Shown: piece by piece, positions 54,192-63,592 of the stretch
Numbering within the stretch: position 1 is the first letter of the stretch
Layout of the letters: every line of letters begins with the position of its first letter
Source: Glaciimonas sp.
Lineage (GTDB): Bacteria > Pseudomonadota > Gammaproteobacteria > Burkholderiales > Burkholderiaceae_D
Reading direction: 5' to 3'
Assembly (NCBI GenBank): GCA_012927585.1
Contig: JABBOY010000011.1
Location: 1-64,000, forward strand
DNA: 64,000 nt
Program-made: the position numbers and the translations under genes
The notes under the pieces: model-generated
Seen by the model: the letters and a program-made list of their open reading frames with translations, nothing else
Told to the model about the DNA's origin: nothing
The model's database searches: none

Positions 54192-54236
54192 GGTTTTTTG
54201 CTTTCGCTTGTAAAAATTATCTTCGACTGAAATAGC

Positions 54237-54345
54237 CGTCGGGCCGAAGCCCGACGTTATTTTTAGAAGTGAAGTAGGGCGGGTGCAACCCGCCCCGCAT
54301 CGGCTAAATGTTTTACCGAGCGGGCGCGGGTTGCACCCGCCCTAC
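54237..54345. terminator. Two stacked hairpins after cysN
   Basis: A 20-bp perfect inverted repeat (GTAGGGCGGGTGCAACCCGC at 54274 with complement at 54326-54345) is followed on the minus strand by CGTCGGGC-CGAA-GCCCGACG (54237-54256). They sit between cysN and cobA and should reduce read-through. The first has a 32-base loop and looks like a REP-type element. Confidence 0.65.
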
Positions 54346-54350
54346 CTGCC

Positions 54351-55673
54351 TTAATCGAGTCTGATCATTCCTGCAGCGACGGTCTGGTGCGTGACTTCGT
54401 CAATCAGGATGAAGGCGCCGGTGGCGCGGATTGCATCGTAGGCATCGGCGCAAAGCGCTTGTTGCACATTGATGCTGACACGGGCGATGTCGTTGAGTTT
54501 GACGTTATCGGCTACGCGTTTTTCCTGGGTGTTAATGTCCAGCAGCGTTTCTATTTTCGTGATCTTGGCGGCAACCTGTTTGGTGGTGTGCTTGAGCCAA
54601 TATTTGCGACGCAAGTCGAGCGGTTCTTCCGACAGCCAGCAGATATCGGCATTCACCGTCTTGAGCAGGGTCGCCGGACGTTCTGCGGATGCCAGCATGT
54701 CACCGCGTGAAATGTCCAGATATTCGTCGAGCAGGATGGTGACGGATTGCCCCACTACGGCGGATTGCAGCGAGCCTTCCAACGTCAGGATATCTTTTAC
54801 AGTGGCACTTTGGCCGCTAGGCTGCACTACCAATTTGTCGCCCTTGCGTACCATGCCGGCTTCGATGCGCCCCATGTAGCCACGGAAATCATTGGCTTCA
54901 TGGCCGTTATGGCGCGCCACCAGTTGCACCGGAAAGCGCAACGGCTCATCGTGCGATTCGTCGTAGACGCTCAGGGATTCCAGCAGTTCGATCAGCGTCG
55001 GGCCCTGGTACCACGGCATCTTGTCGCCGGCAGTCACCACGTTGTCGCCGGTCAAAGCGGACAGCGGGATCGGATGGATGTCTTTCAGACCGAGTTGCTG
55101 GGCGAATTCCTGATAGGCGGCCACGATGCGGTCATACACAGTTTGATCATAATTAACCAAATCCATCTTGTTGACGGCAACGATGACATGTTCGATCTGC
55201 AGCAAGTGGGCGATGGTCGAATGGCGCTTGGTCTGGATCAGCAGTGCAACGCTACCGTCATCACCGAACTTCACTTTGGAAACATCCACCAAAATAATCA
55301 CCGCGTCAGCGGTCGATGCGCCGGTCACCATGTTGCGCGTGTATTGCTCATGGCCCGGGGTGTCGGCGATGATGAACTTGCGCTTGGGGGTGGCGAAATA
55401 GCGGTAAGCAACGTCAATCGTGATGCCTTGTTCGCGCTCGGCTTCCAGACCGTCGGTCAGCAATGACAAATCAATCGTGTCGCCTACAGTACGTTTGTGC
55501 TTGGCGCGCGACATGGCGTCGAGTTGATCGGCGAAGATGCCTTTGCTGTCAAACAGCAGACGGCCAATTAGCGTGCTCTTGCCATCATCGACAGAGCCGG
55601 CGGTGATGAAACGCAGCAGGCCGCGCTCTTTTTTTGATTCGATCAGTACGGATTCGGAAACGATTGCGTTCAT
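54351..55673 (-). CDS. cysN: Sulfate adenylyltransferase large subunit (GTPase)
   Basis: The 440-residue translation-factor-like GTPase has G1 GSVDDGKSTLIGRLL, G3 DTPGHEQYTRNM and G4 NKMDLV, then two beta-barrel domains. It drives ATP sulfurylase activity of CysD, making APS from sulfate. It carries no fused APS kinase domain, consistent with an APS-reducing pathway via CysH. The start codon overlaps the cysD stop by one base. Confidence 0.92.
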   Translation of the reverse strand: MNAIVSESVLIESKKERGLLRFITAGSVDDGKSTLIGRLLFDSKGIFADQLDAMSRAKHKRTVGDTIDLSLLTDGLEAEREQGITIDVAYRYFATPKRKFIIADTPGHEQYTRNMVTGASTADAVIILVDVSKVKFGDDGSVALLIQTKRHSTIAHLLQIEHVIVAVNKMDLVNYDQTVYDRIVAAYQEFAQQLGLKDIHPIPLSALTGDNVVTAGDKMPWYQGPTLIELLESLSVYDESHDEPLRFPVQLVARHNGHEANDFRGYMGRIEAGMVRKGDKLVVQPSGQSATVKDILTLEGSLQSAVVGQSVTILLDEYLDISRGDMLASAERPATLLKTVNADICWLSEEPLDLRRKYWLKHTTKQVAAKITKIETLLDINTQEKRVADNVKLNDIARVSINVQQALCADAYDAIRATGAFILIDEVTHQTVAAGMIRLD

Positions 55674-56608
55674 CAGAAATAACCTGCTTTCTTGCGTTTT
55701 TCCATCGAAGCTTCGGATGTCTGGTCATCCATGCGGGTTGCCCCGCGCTCGGTAATTTGGGTAATGGCTGTCTCGGCAATAATTGCCGCGACGGTTGCGG
55801 CGTCGGAGGCTACCGGGCAGGTGCAAGAGATATCGCCGACGGTGCGAAAGCGCACGACTTGTGTCTCGACAGTTTCGCCTTCTTTGGCCGGCGTCAGATC
55901 GGTCAGCGGCACTAATAGGCCGTTGCGCGGAATCACTTGGCGCTGATGGGCGAAGTAGATCGACGGCAGCGCCAGTTTTTCGCGCTCGATATATTGCCAG
56001 ATGTCGAGTTCGGTCCAGTTGGAGATCGGGAACACCCGCATGTTTTCACCCGGATGGACGCGGGTGTTATACAAGTCCCAGAGTTCCGGGCGTTGCGCTT
56101 TCGGGTCCCATTGGCCGAATTCGTCGCGGAAGGAAAAGATGCGCTCCTTGGCGCGGGCTTTTTCTTCATCGCGGCGGGCGCCGCCGATACAGGCATCGAA
56201 CTTGAATTCAGCGATAGTTTCCAGCAAGGTTACGGCTTGCGCGGCATTGCGCGAATCGGTTGCCGGATTACGCAAGCGCACTGTGCCGCGCTCCATGGAA
56301 TCCACAACCGAGCGCACGATCAGGCGCTCGCCTATCTCGGCAACACGACGGTCGCGGAATTCGATCACTTCGGCAAAATTGTGGCCGGTGTCGATATGTA
56401 CCAGCGGAAATGGGAATTTACCGGGACGGAAGGCTTTTTCAGCGATACGTACCAGCACTACGGAGTCTTTACCGCCCGAGAACAGCAATGCCGGATTTGC
56501 GCATTCGGCCGCCACTTCGCGCATGATGTGGATCGCTTCGGATTCCAGCCAGTCCAGATGACGGTTACTGGCGGCATCGATAAAGTGCTTTTCAACTGCA
56601 TTATTCAT
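55673..56608 (-). CDS. cysD: Sulfate adenylyltransferase small subunit
   Basis: The 311-residue PAPS-reductase-fold enzyme has the PP-loop FSGGKDSVVLVRIA, HIDTGHNFAEVIEFRD, GGARRDEEKARAKERIFSF and the C-terminal TSEASMEKRKKAGYF tail diagnostic of CysD. It catalyses adenylyl transfer to sulfate with CysN. Normal length; same operon as cysH upstream. Confidence 0.92.
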   Translation of the reverse strand: MNNAVEKHFIDAASNRHLDWLESEAIHIMREVAAECANPALLFSGGKDSVVLVRIAEKAFRPGKFPFPLVHIDTGHNFAEVIEFRDRRVAEIGERLIVRSVVDSMERGTVRLRNPATDSRNAAQAVTLLETIAEFKFDACIGGARRDEEKARAKERIFSFRDEFGQWDPKAQRPELWDLYNTRVHPGENMRVFPISNWTELDIWQYIEREKLALPSIYFAHQRQVIPRNGLLVPLTDLTPAKEGETVETQVVRFRTVGDISCTCPVASDAATVAAIIAETAITQITERGATRMDDQTSEASMEKRKKAGYF

Positions 56609-56660
56609 GATTTTTTTATGCCGAGTTTAATGCTAATTGCTATGCTGAATATTGTGCAAA

Positions 56661-57416
56661 CTATTGTGCGGATACAGGTTTAATACGAACAAGTTTGCCA
56701 TCGACGACGTGCAGGCCGCATTCTTTGGTGTCCGGGGCTTCCCACCACCAGCGTCCAGCGCGTACATCTTCACCGGGTTGAATGGCGCGGGTACACGGTT
56801 CGCATCCGATTGACGGATAGCCTTTGTCGTGCAGCGCATTGTAAGGCACGTTGTTACTGCGAATGTAGTGCCAAACGTCTTGCTCCGACCAGTCTGCCAG
56901 CGGATTGAATTTAGCCATGCCGTGGGCATCGTCTTGTTCTTGCACATCCAGCGCCGCACGGGTGCTTGATTGGCTGCGTCGTTGACCGGTGACCCAAGCC
57001 TTGTTGCCTGCCAGCGCGCGACCCAGCGGCTCGATTTTGCGGATGTGGCAGCATTCGCGGCGCAGGGCTATGCTTTCGTAAAACGCATTCAAGCCTTTCT
57101 GTTGCACATAGGCACCCACTGCTGCAGGTTCGGGCCGATACAGCGCCACATCATAGTCGTAGATTTCCTTGATGCGATCAATCACGTTCAGGGTTTCGGC
57201 GGGTAGGCGGCCGGTTTCCAACGTAAAGATACCAATCGGTAGTTCGGCACGCAGAATCAGATCGGTCAGCACCATGTCTTCGGCCGCCAAACTTGAGGCG
57301 AACACGGCTGGCGTAAACTCGCTGGCGATGCGGCGCAGCGTCGCTTTGGCAGCTAAAACCAGCGCGTCGTAACTGTCATTGCTTAAGCTGTTATCCACGC
57401 TGTTGCTCATGTTCAT
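56661..57416 (-). CDS. cysH: Adenylyl-sulfate (APS) reductase
   Basis: The 251-residue protein has the PAPS reductase fold and, importantly, the two cysteine pairs ECCHIRK and GCEPCTR that hold a [4Fe-4S] cluster, so it should reduce APS directly. The catalytic cysteine is in DTKECGLH near the C-terminus. It makes sulfite for CysI using thioredoxin or glutathione. It overlaps the DUF934 gene by 4 bases. Confidence 0.92.
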   Translation of the reverse strand: MNMSNSVDNSLSNDSYDALVLAAKATLRRIASEFTPAVFASSLAAEDMVLTDLILRAELPIGIFTLETGRLPAETLNVIDRIKEIYDYDVALYRPEPAAVGAYVQQKGLNAFYESIALRRECCHIRKIEPLGRALAGNKAWVTGQRRSQSSTRAALDVQEQDDAHGMAKFNPLADWSEQDVWHYIRSNNVPYNALHDKGYPSIGCEPCTRAIQPGEDVRAGRWWWEAPDTKECGLHVVDGKLVRIKPVSAQ

Positions 57417-57946
57417 GCTTCGACTCCGGTGCGTTGGGCGCGGCGAAACAGCGGTGATTTTTCATCCCACGAAGTTTGGTATGTTTCGGAAAAATCGAAC
57501 AATCCCTTGAGCGCATCTTCTATGCTGCGGTCGGCGCGTGGTGCGAATGCGTCAAAGCCAACGCGCTGCATGTAAAACAGTTGGTCGCGCAAGACATCGC
57601 CAATGGCGCGCAATTCACCGCGATATCCGAGCCGGGCACGCAGATTGTAGGCAATCGAATAACCCCGGCCATCGGTGAATTTCGGAAAATCGACCGCGAT
57701 CACGCTGAACCGATCGACCTCGCCCTGCAATGCTTCGGGCCGTTCGTCGCTGGCAAACCAGACTCCCAGCTCGGGGCGATTCTGCAGCGTGTTTTTTTGC
57801 GCCTGCCAGACTTGCAGCGGCACGATGACACGGCCGTCAGTCACGCTGACAGTCTCGGCGCTCTGGTCTTCAGTCAGGCGCAGGATGATCCAATCGTCGC
57901 TGACAATAGCTTTGTTTTTGATGATCTGTGTGGTCGGGTTAGGCAT
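57413..57946 (-). CDS. DUF934-family accessory of sulfite reduction
   Basis: The 177-residue protein starts MPNPTTQIIKNKAIVSDDWI and has the DUF934 core (FPKFTDGRGYSIAYNLRARL, GYRGELRAIGDVLRDQLFYM, VGFDAFAPRADRS). DUF934 genes are regularly found between cysI and cysH in beta- and alphaproteobacteria; an oxidoreductase-assembly role is supposed but unproven. Its ATG lies inside the end of cysI (8-base overlap) and its stop overlaps cysH, so translation is coupled. Confidence 0.85.
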   Translation of the reverse strand: MPNPTTQIIKNKAIVSDDWIILRLTEDQSAETVSVTDGRVIVPLQVWQAQKNTLQNRPELGVWFASDERPEALQGEVDRFSVIAVDFPKFTDGRGYSIAYNLRARLGYRGELRAIGDVLRDQLFYMQRVGFDAFAPRADRSIEDALKGLFDFSETYQTSWDEKSPLFRRAQRTGVEA

Positions 57947-59633
57947 ATGCGTCCTCTCCTGCTGCTTGTTCGATTTTAATCGGCGTGGCGTACACAAAAT
58001 CCTTGAATGGCGTAATGCCCAGACGCTGCACGGTATCGATGAAGCGTTCGTGTTCGATGCGTTCGCGCATGTACACCTGAATGATGCGGTCGATCACTTC
58101 CGGCATCTGATGGGCCGAGAAAGACGGCCCGATAACCTTGCCGATGGCTGCGTTATTGCCTTGGGCTCCGCCGATCGAGACTTGATACCACTCGCTGCCA
58201 TCCTTATCGACCCCCAGAATGCCGATATTGCCGACATGGTGATGGCCGCAGGCGTTGATGCAGCCGGACATGTTGAGTTCGATATCGCCGATGTCGTGCA
58301 GATAATCCAGATTATTGAAGCGGCGCGTAATGTCGAGTGCAATCGGGATCGATTTGGCATTCGCCAGCGAGCAGAAATCGCCACCCGGGCAGCAGATGAT
58401 ATCGGTCAGCAGGCCGATATTCGGGGTTGCCAAGCCTTGTGCTTTGGCTTCTTTCCAAAATGCAAACAGGTCGGTATTGCGTACATCGGCCAGCACCAGA
58501 TTTTGCTCATGGGTGACGCGCAATTCGCCGAAGCTATAACGGTCTGCCATATCTGCGATGAAGTCCATCTGATCGGCGCTGACGTCGCCCGGTGCCACTG
58601 CCGGATTTTTAAGCGACAGAACCACCGCGTTATAGCCGGCAACCTTGTGCGGTTTGACGTTGCGCCGGATCCAGTTTGTGAACGCCTTGTTTTCCGACTT
58701 GTGGTGTTCCAGTGCTGCATCGGCGGCCGGCAAAATTTCGTAGTTGGGCGACGTGAAGAAGGCAGTAACGCGGTTCAGTTCTTCTTCGGTCAGGGTGCTG
58801 GGGCCATCTTTAATCAGGCTCCATTCTTCTTCGACCATGCGGCCAAATTCTTCCGCGCCGAGCGCTTTGACCAGGATCTTGATACGCGCCTTGAACTTGT
58901 TGTCGCGCCGGCCGTACTGGTTGTAGATGCGTAAAATCGCTTCCAGATACGACATTACATGCTGCCACGGCAGGAATTCGCGAATGACCGAACCCAGGAT
59001 CGGGGTGCGCCCCATGCCGCCGCCGACCATGACCTGAAAACCGACTTCTCCGCTAGCACTGCGTAATACATTCAAGCCGATGTCGTGCAGTGCGATCGCC
59101 GCGCGGTCTTCCAGCGCGCCGTTCAGGGCGAATTTGAACTTGCGCGGCAGATAGGCAAATTCTGGATGAAAGGTGCTCCATTGACGCAGAATTTCCGCGA
59201 ACGGACGCGGGTCAATGATTTCGTCGGCCGCAACGCCGGCATATTCATCGGAAGTAATATTGCGAATGCAGTTGCCGGAAGTCTGGATCGAATTGATCTC
59301 GACGCTGGCCAGTTGCTCCAGAATCTCGGGCGTATCTTCTATGTCGATCCAGTTGTACTGAATATTTTGGCGGGTTGTGAAGTGGCCGTAGCCGCGATCA
59401 TATTCACGGGCAATAAATGCCAGTTTACGCATCTTGGTTGATGACAACAGGCCGTAGGGAATGGCGATGCGAAACATATAGGCATGGCGCTGCATGTACA
59501 AGCCGTTTTGCAGACGCAAAGGCAGGAACTCTTCTTCCGTGAGTTCGCCGCACAGGCGTCGCCGCACCTGATCGCGATATTGTGCGATGCGCTCTTTCAC
59601 CAACTGGTGATCGTAGTGGTCGTATTTATACAT
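57939..59633 (-). CDS. cysI: Sulfite reductase hemoprotein
   Basis: The 564-residue siroheme/[4Fe-4S] enzyme reduces sulfite to sulfide. Duplicated ferrite-reductase halves are seen, with ligands in IICCPGGDFCSLANAKS and NMSGCINACGHHHVGNIGIL, and SGNCIRNITSDEYAGVAADE in the first half. No flavoprotein partner (cysJ) lies in the window, so electrons may come from ferredoxin or another reductase. It is preceded by a TauE-type permease gene in the same direction. Confidence 0.92.
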   Translation of the reverse strand: MYKYDHYDHQLVKERIAQYRDQVRRRLCGELTEEEFLPLRLQNGLYMQRHAYMFRIAIPYGLLSSTKMRKLAFIAREYDRGYGHFTTRQNIQYNWIDIEDTPEILEQLASVEINSIQTSGNCIRNITSDEYAGVAADEIIDPRPFAEILRQWSTFHPEFAYLPRKFKFALNGALEDRAAIALHDIGLNVLRSASGEVGFQVMVGGGMGRTPILGSVIREFLPWQHVMSYLEAILRIYNQYGRRDNKFKARIKILVKALGAEEFGRMVEEEWSLIKDGPSTLTEEELNRVTAFFTSPNYEILPAADAALEHHKSENKAFTNWIRRNVKPHKVAGYNAVVLSLKNPAVAPGDVSADQMDFIADMADRYSFGELRVTHEQNLVLADVRNTDLFAFWKEAKAQGLATPNIGLLTDIICCPGGDFCSLANAKSIPIALDITRRFNNLDYLHDIGDIELNMSGCINACGHHHVGNIGILGVDKDGSEWYQVSIGGAQGNNAAIGKVIGPSFSAHQMPEVIDRIIQVYMRERIEHERFIDTVQRLGITPFKDFVYATPIKIEQAAGEDAYA

Positions 59634-59683
59634 CTGCGGTCCTTAAAAAATCTGTTTTGCGAGTACTTGTTCCGAGTGCGGAT

Positions 59684-60457
59684 TCAAAGCACCAGTTTCA
59701 GCGCCACGCCGGTGAGTGTGGTTGCCAGCAAGCCGCGCAGGAATCTCTCCGGCACGGCGCGGGCCGCCCACGAGCCCAGCATGATGCCTGGCACCGAACC
59801 CAGCAACAAAGTGCCGAGCAGCACCCAGTGAATTGAACCCAGCCACCAGTGGCCGAAAGCTGCGATAGCGGTAAGTGGCACAGCATAGGCGATATCGGTG
59901 CCGACGACTTCGGCGGCGCTCATCTTTGGATACAGCATGACCAGCAAAGTGGCGCCGATGGCACCGGCGCCGATTGACGACACCGTCACCAGAGTGCCGA
60001 GCACGGTACCGGCGACAATGGTTGCTGCCGTCAGTGTCGATCCCTGCAACTGTTTTTCGGGATGGGTATTTAACCACGCAATCATGCGGCTCTTGAAGAG
60101 CAGCGCGAAAACGGTCAGCATTACCGAGCCGGCGATCGAGTAGCGAATGATCTGGCCCATGTTGTCGGTCAGACCGCCAAAATATTTCAATATCAGCGTG
60201 GTAATAACGGCGGCTGGCAACGCTCCCATGCACAGGCGTTTGACCACTCCCCAATTGACCGTGCCGCGCAAGCGATGGGTGAAGGTCCCGGCAGATTTAG
60301 TGATGGCGGCGAAAGCCAGATCGGTGCCGACCGCAACGGTTGGATTGATGCCGAACAATAAAGTGAGTAATGGTGTCATTAACGAGCCGCCCCCGACGCC
60401 TGTCAGACCGACCAGCAAGCCAACCGCAAAACCAGAAGCCACATAAGAAAAAGTCAT
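59684..60457 (-). CDS. TauE/SafE-family (TSUP) sulfur-anion permease
   Basis: The 257-residue protein has about eight membrane segments and the paired TSUP repeats (GFAVGLLVGLTGVGGGSLMTPL; PTVAVGTDLAFAAITKSAGT; the second half has LVTVSSIGAGAIGATLLVML and AAEVVGTDIAYAVPLTAIAA). TSUP carriers move sulfite, sulfate or sulfonates; placement at the head of the cys operon suggests sulfite/sulfate traffic. I start it at 60457 (MTFSYVASGF); the longer frame from 60502 adds a tyrosine-rich leader. Divergent from cysB. Confidence 0.8.
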   Translation of the reverse strand: MTFSYVASGFAVGLLVGLTGVGGGSLMTPLLTLLFGINPTVAVGTDLAFAAITKSAGTFTHRLRGTVNWGVVKRLCMGALPAAVITTLILKYFGGLTDNMGQIIRYSIAGSVMLTVFALLFKSRMIAWLNTHPEKQLQGSTLTAATIVAGTVLGTLVTVSSIGAGAIGATLLVMLYPKMSAAEVVGTDIAYAVPLTAIAAFGHWWLGSIHWVLLGTLLLGSVPGIMLGSWAARAVPERFLRGLLATTLTGVALKLVL

Positions 60458-60637
60458 ATCACCCCGCGTATAATGGGAGCAATAGTAATAAACCACGGCC
60501 ACATTCCAAACTACAAAGTATTTATTTGCTTATATGGTTATTCGGTATGCGGTGCCGTCCGTCCAGAAGAACTTTCCGTCACCTGTCCTGAAAAGTACTT
60601 TGCAGCAATAAAATCAGGGTATTAACCCGGGAACCCC

Positions 60638-61579
60638 ATGAATCTCCATCAATTGCGCTTTGTGCGTGAAGCCGTCCGACAAAATTTCAATCTGACTGAA
60701 GCTGCCAAGGCGCTGTTTACTTCACAGCCGGGTGTCTCGAAAGCGATCATCGAGCTGGAAGAAGAGCTGGGAGTGGATATTTTTACGCGTCACGGCAAGC
60801 GAGTTCGCGGCCTGACCGAGCCGGGGCATGAAGTGTTGAAGTCGGTTGAGTTGATCCTGCAGGAAATCGATAGCTTGAAACGCATCGGCAAAGAGTTTGC
60901 GGCGCAAGACAGCGGTAGCTTCACCATCGCTACCACGCATGCCCAGGCCCGCTACATGTTGCCAAGAGTGGTACAGGCGTTTACCCAGAAGTACCCGAAA
61001 GTGCGTTTGTGCCTGCTGCAAGGAAACCCGCAGCAAGTAGTCGAGATGGTACTGAAAGATCAGGCCGACATCGTGATCGCTACCGAGTCGATTGCCAGTA
61101 TTGATGGCTTGCTCTCGTTTCCGTGCCACCAGTGGGAGCATATCGTGGTGGTGCCCATGGAGCACCCGCTGTTGAAATCGAAGCCGATTACGCTTGAAGA
61201 GATTGCCACCTATCCGTTGATTACATACGACAGCGCTTTTTCCGGCCGCAACAAGATCGATCATGCGTTTACCTTGCGCAGCTTAAAGCCCGATGTGCTG
61301 CTGGAAGCGATTGATGCCGACGTCATCAAGACCTATGTCGAGCTCGGCATGGGTGTAGGCATCATCGCCGGCATGGCTTACGACCCCGAGCGCGACAAAA
61401 ACCTGCAAGCAATCCCGGTCGGCCACCTGTTCGGCATGAATGTCTCGCGCGTGGCGGTCAAAAAAGGCGCTTATCTGCGCAGCTATGTGTATACCTTCAT
61501 CGAATTGCTCACGCCAACACTCAACCGCAAGTTGATCGAGCGCGCCATGAGCGGCGAAAAAGAAAGTTACGAATTATGA
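60638..61579 (+). CDS. cysB: CysB-type LysR regulator
   Basis: The 313-residue regulator has the winged-HTH NFNLTEAAKALFTSQPGVSK and the CysB-type effector domain (ATTHAQARYMLPRVVQAFTQ; LLQGNPQQVVEMVLKDQADI; DADVIKTYVELGMGVGIIAG). CysB proteins activate sulfur-assimilation genes when cysteine is limiting, with N-acetylserine as inducer. The divergent placement from tauE-cysI-DUF934-cysH-cysDN across 180 bp is the expected control arrangement. Confidence 0.9.
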   Translation: MNLHQLRFVREAVRQNFNLTEAAKALFTSQPGVSKAIIELEEELGVDIFTRHGKRVRGLTEPGHEVLKSVELILQEIDSLKRIGKEFAAQDSGSFTIATTHAQARYMLPRVVQAFTQKYPKVRLCLLQGNPQQVVEMVLKDQADIVIATESIASIDGLLSFPCHQWEHIVVVPMEHPLLKSKPITLEEIATYPLITYDSAFSGRNKIDHAFTLRSLKPDVLLEAIDADVIKTYVELGMGVGIIAGMAYDPERDKNLQAIPVGHLFGMNVSRVAVKKGAYLRSYVYTFIELLTPTLNRKLIERAMSGEKESYEL

Positions 61580-61604
61580 AATCATTACCAGGAAATAAAG
61601 CTTG

Positions 61605-62267
61605 ATGACTACCTTGCATACCGAATTAAGTGCGTATTACACCAGCCTTGCCACTGCCAACCAGTGCGGCGAGCGCGTCTATGCGCAGCCGGACCGGCAG
61701 GACGAGTTCGCCCTCTTGCGCGAACGCGTGGCCGAACTGGTGCAAGGGCACAAAGTGCTGGAGCTGGCATGCGGCAGCGGGTACTGGACTGCGGCAATGG
61801 CGGGTGCGGCGGATCTTGTGCTGGCAACCGATAACAACCCGCTCATGCTGAAAGCAGCACAAGCGCGCGATTTGCCGGGGCAGAAGGTGCAACTCGCCCA
61901 GATCGATGCTTTTGAGGTCGATTTTGCGAACGATTACACGGCTTGCTTCGCCGGATTTTTCTGGGCCCACGTCAAGCGCGAGCAGCAAACCGACTTGCTG
62001 GCCCGCTTACGCAAAATCACGGGCAAAGATGGATTGTTGATATTGATCGACGACAACTATCTGGAAGCAGATACAGCGCCAGTGGCGCGTACCGATGCCG
62101 AGGGCAACACCTACCAGATTGAAACCCTGGCCGACGGCGAGCGCTATGAATATGTCAAAAACTTCCCCACCGACAGCGCGCTGCGCAAGAAGTTTGCCGG
62201 CGTCGCCAAAGACATCCGCATCCTGCGTTTGCAGCACATGTGGCTCATGAGTTGTCGGCTTAAATAG
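61605..62267 (+). CDS. Class I SAM-dependent methyltransferase
   Basis: The 220-residue protein has motif I HKVLELACGSGYWTAAMAG, an acidic residue for ribose in VLATDNNPLML, and motif II-like region FAGFFWAHVKREQQTDLLARL. It resembles the general Methyltransf_25/23 group; the substrate is unknown. A TTG-ATG pair is at the start; I use ATG 61605. It follows cysB by 25 bp and may be co-transcribed with it. Confidence 0.75.
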   Translation: MTTLHTELSAYYTSLATANQCGERVYAQPDRQDEFALLRERVAELVQGHKVLELACGSGYWTAAMAGAADLVLATDNNPLMLKAAQARDLPGQKVQLAQIDAFEVDFANDYTACFAGFFWAHVKREQQTDLLARLRKITGKDGLLILIDDNYLEADTAPVARTDAEGNTYQIETLADGERYEYVKNFPTDSALRKKFAGVAKDIRILRLQHMWLMSCRLK

Positions 62268-62502
62268 TAACTGATGTTACGCACAAAAAATTCGATCCAC
62301 GAAAGACACGAAAAAACTGCATGACACCATTTTTTTGCAGTTGTTTGTCAGTAGTGCAGGCCTCCGTGCCTGCATGGGATTGCAGGCACGGAGGCCTGCA
62401 CTACTTAGACATTGTAGACATTGCTTGCTGCTTTCGTGCTTTTCGTGTCTTTCATGGACAATGCTTTTCCTATGTCGCATAGGCACTGCGTAACATCTGT
62501 TA
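62268..62502. mobile_element. MITE-like nested inverted-repeat element
   Basis: The ~235-bp element has outer ends TAACTGATGTTACGCA and TGCGTAACATCTGTTA (15 of 16 complementary). Inside are arms CCACGAAAGACACGAAAA (62297) and TTTTCGTGTCTTTCATGG (62440). At the core is a 24-bp perfect inverted repeat, GTAGTGCAGGCCTCCG with TGCCTGCA (62351-62374) against 62381-62404, around a 6-base loop. No gene fits inside. The outer end word TGCGTAACATCA also occurs at 17140, next to the IS701-like remnant. Confidence 0.7.
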
Positions 62503-62503
62503 T

Positions 62504-63592
62504 TTAAGGATAAAACTTTACCGCAGGTGTGGTGCTGGCGTAATTCCCTTCGGTCGGGTGCTGTGCCTGTCGCACCATGCCGCGGGCCAGAAACAGTGGA
62601 TGATTGAGCGCTTCATCGATCCGTAGGATCGGCGTCACGCAGCAGTCCACGGCGGCAAAGCGCTCGCTCCATACCGCCAGCGTTTGCTGTGTAAAAATTG
62701 CATCCAGTTCTGCCTTGATCGCCATCGCATCCGTGCCGCCAATGGCTTGTCCGAGGCTCCAGTGTCGTGACTTCAGATCGGGGCGCGCCAGCACCTCGCA
62801 ACAACTTTCCCAGAATTTCAATTCCAGCGCTCCAACCGCCATGAAACGATCATCGCTGGTGCGGTATACGTTGTAACAAGGCACGCCGCCGGTCAGCAGA
62901 TCGCGCCCCGGCGCAGCAGTGCGGCCGAAATTATTTACCGCTACCAGCGGCATGATGTTGTGCGCCAGCACGGTATCGGTCATAGAGACATCGACGAAGC
63001 GCCCGCAACCTCCCATTTTTACGCTTAACAGTGCTGCCAAGATCCCTTGCAGCGCTGCTTGTGCGCCGCCCAGCAAATCGCCGACCTGCAGATTCGAGAG
63101 CGCCGGGACGCCATCCGGCCCGACGTTCTGCTCCAGCATGCCGGCAAACCCGGTGTAATTGATGTCGTGCCCGGCCAACTGTGCGAACGGGCCGTTTTGG
63201 CCGTAGCCGGTGATGGCGCACATCACCAGGTTCGGATTGCGTTGTCGCAAGACCGGCCAGCCCACGCCCAGTTTATCCATCACGCCCGGGCGGAAACTTT
63301 CGATCACTACATCGGTGCTTTCTACCATCAGCAGGAATTCTTCGCGCTCGCCGGCATCCTTCAAATCGAGCAGGATGCAGCGCTTGCCGCGATTAACCGC
63401 AATGAAAAATTGCGACACCGTGTGCTTCACATGCCCCATGGTGCGCGCATAGTCGCCGACGCCACGGTCTTCGATCTTGATCACTTCCGCGCCCATGTCG
63501 GCCAGATGCATGGTCGCCACCGGCCCCGGCAGCAGTCGAGTCAGGTCAAGGATGCGGATGCCGGTGAGCGGCAAATCGATAGGTGCAGGCAT
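62504..63592 (-). CDS. CaiB/BaiF-type CoA transferase
   Basis: The 362-residue family III CoA-transferase has the start LPLTGIRILDLTRLLPGPVA, AEVIKIEDRGVGDYARTMG with the catalytic aspartate expected near GHDINYTGFAGML, and PGVMDKLGVGWPVLRQRNPN. The family includes formyl-CoA transferase, carnitine-CoA transferase and alpha-methylacyl-CoA racemase; the N-terminal text is closest to the racemase-like branch. It could act in acyl- or aromatic-acid metabolism. The stop is only two bases from the MITE-like element. Confidence 0.82.
   Translation of the reverse strand: MPAPIDLPLTGIRILDLTRLLPGPVATMHLADMGAEVIKIEDRGVGDYARTMGHVKHTVSQFFIAVNRGKRCILLDLKDAGEREEFLLMVESTDVVIESFRPGVMDKLGVGWPVLRQRNPNLVMCAITGYGQNGPFAQLAGHDINYTGFAGMLEQNVGPDGVPALSNLQVGDLLGGAQAALQGILAALLSVKMGGCGRFVDVSMTDTVLAHNIMPLVAVNNFGRTAAPGRDLLTGGVPCYNVYRTSDDRFMAVGALELKFWESCCEVLARPDLKSRHWSLGQAIGGTDAMAIKAELDAIFTQQTLAVWSERFAAVDCCVTPILRIDEALNHPLFLARGMVRQAQHPTEGNYASTTPAVKFYP

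Noticed and set aside
57675-58934. Long plus-strand open frame (419 codons) opposite cysI
   Set aside because: It is a mirror frame of a firmly identified conserved gene; its translation has no family features.
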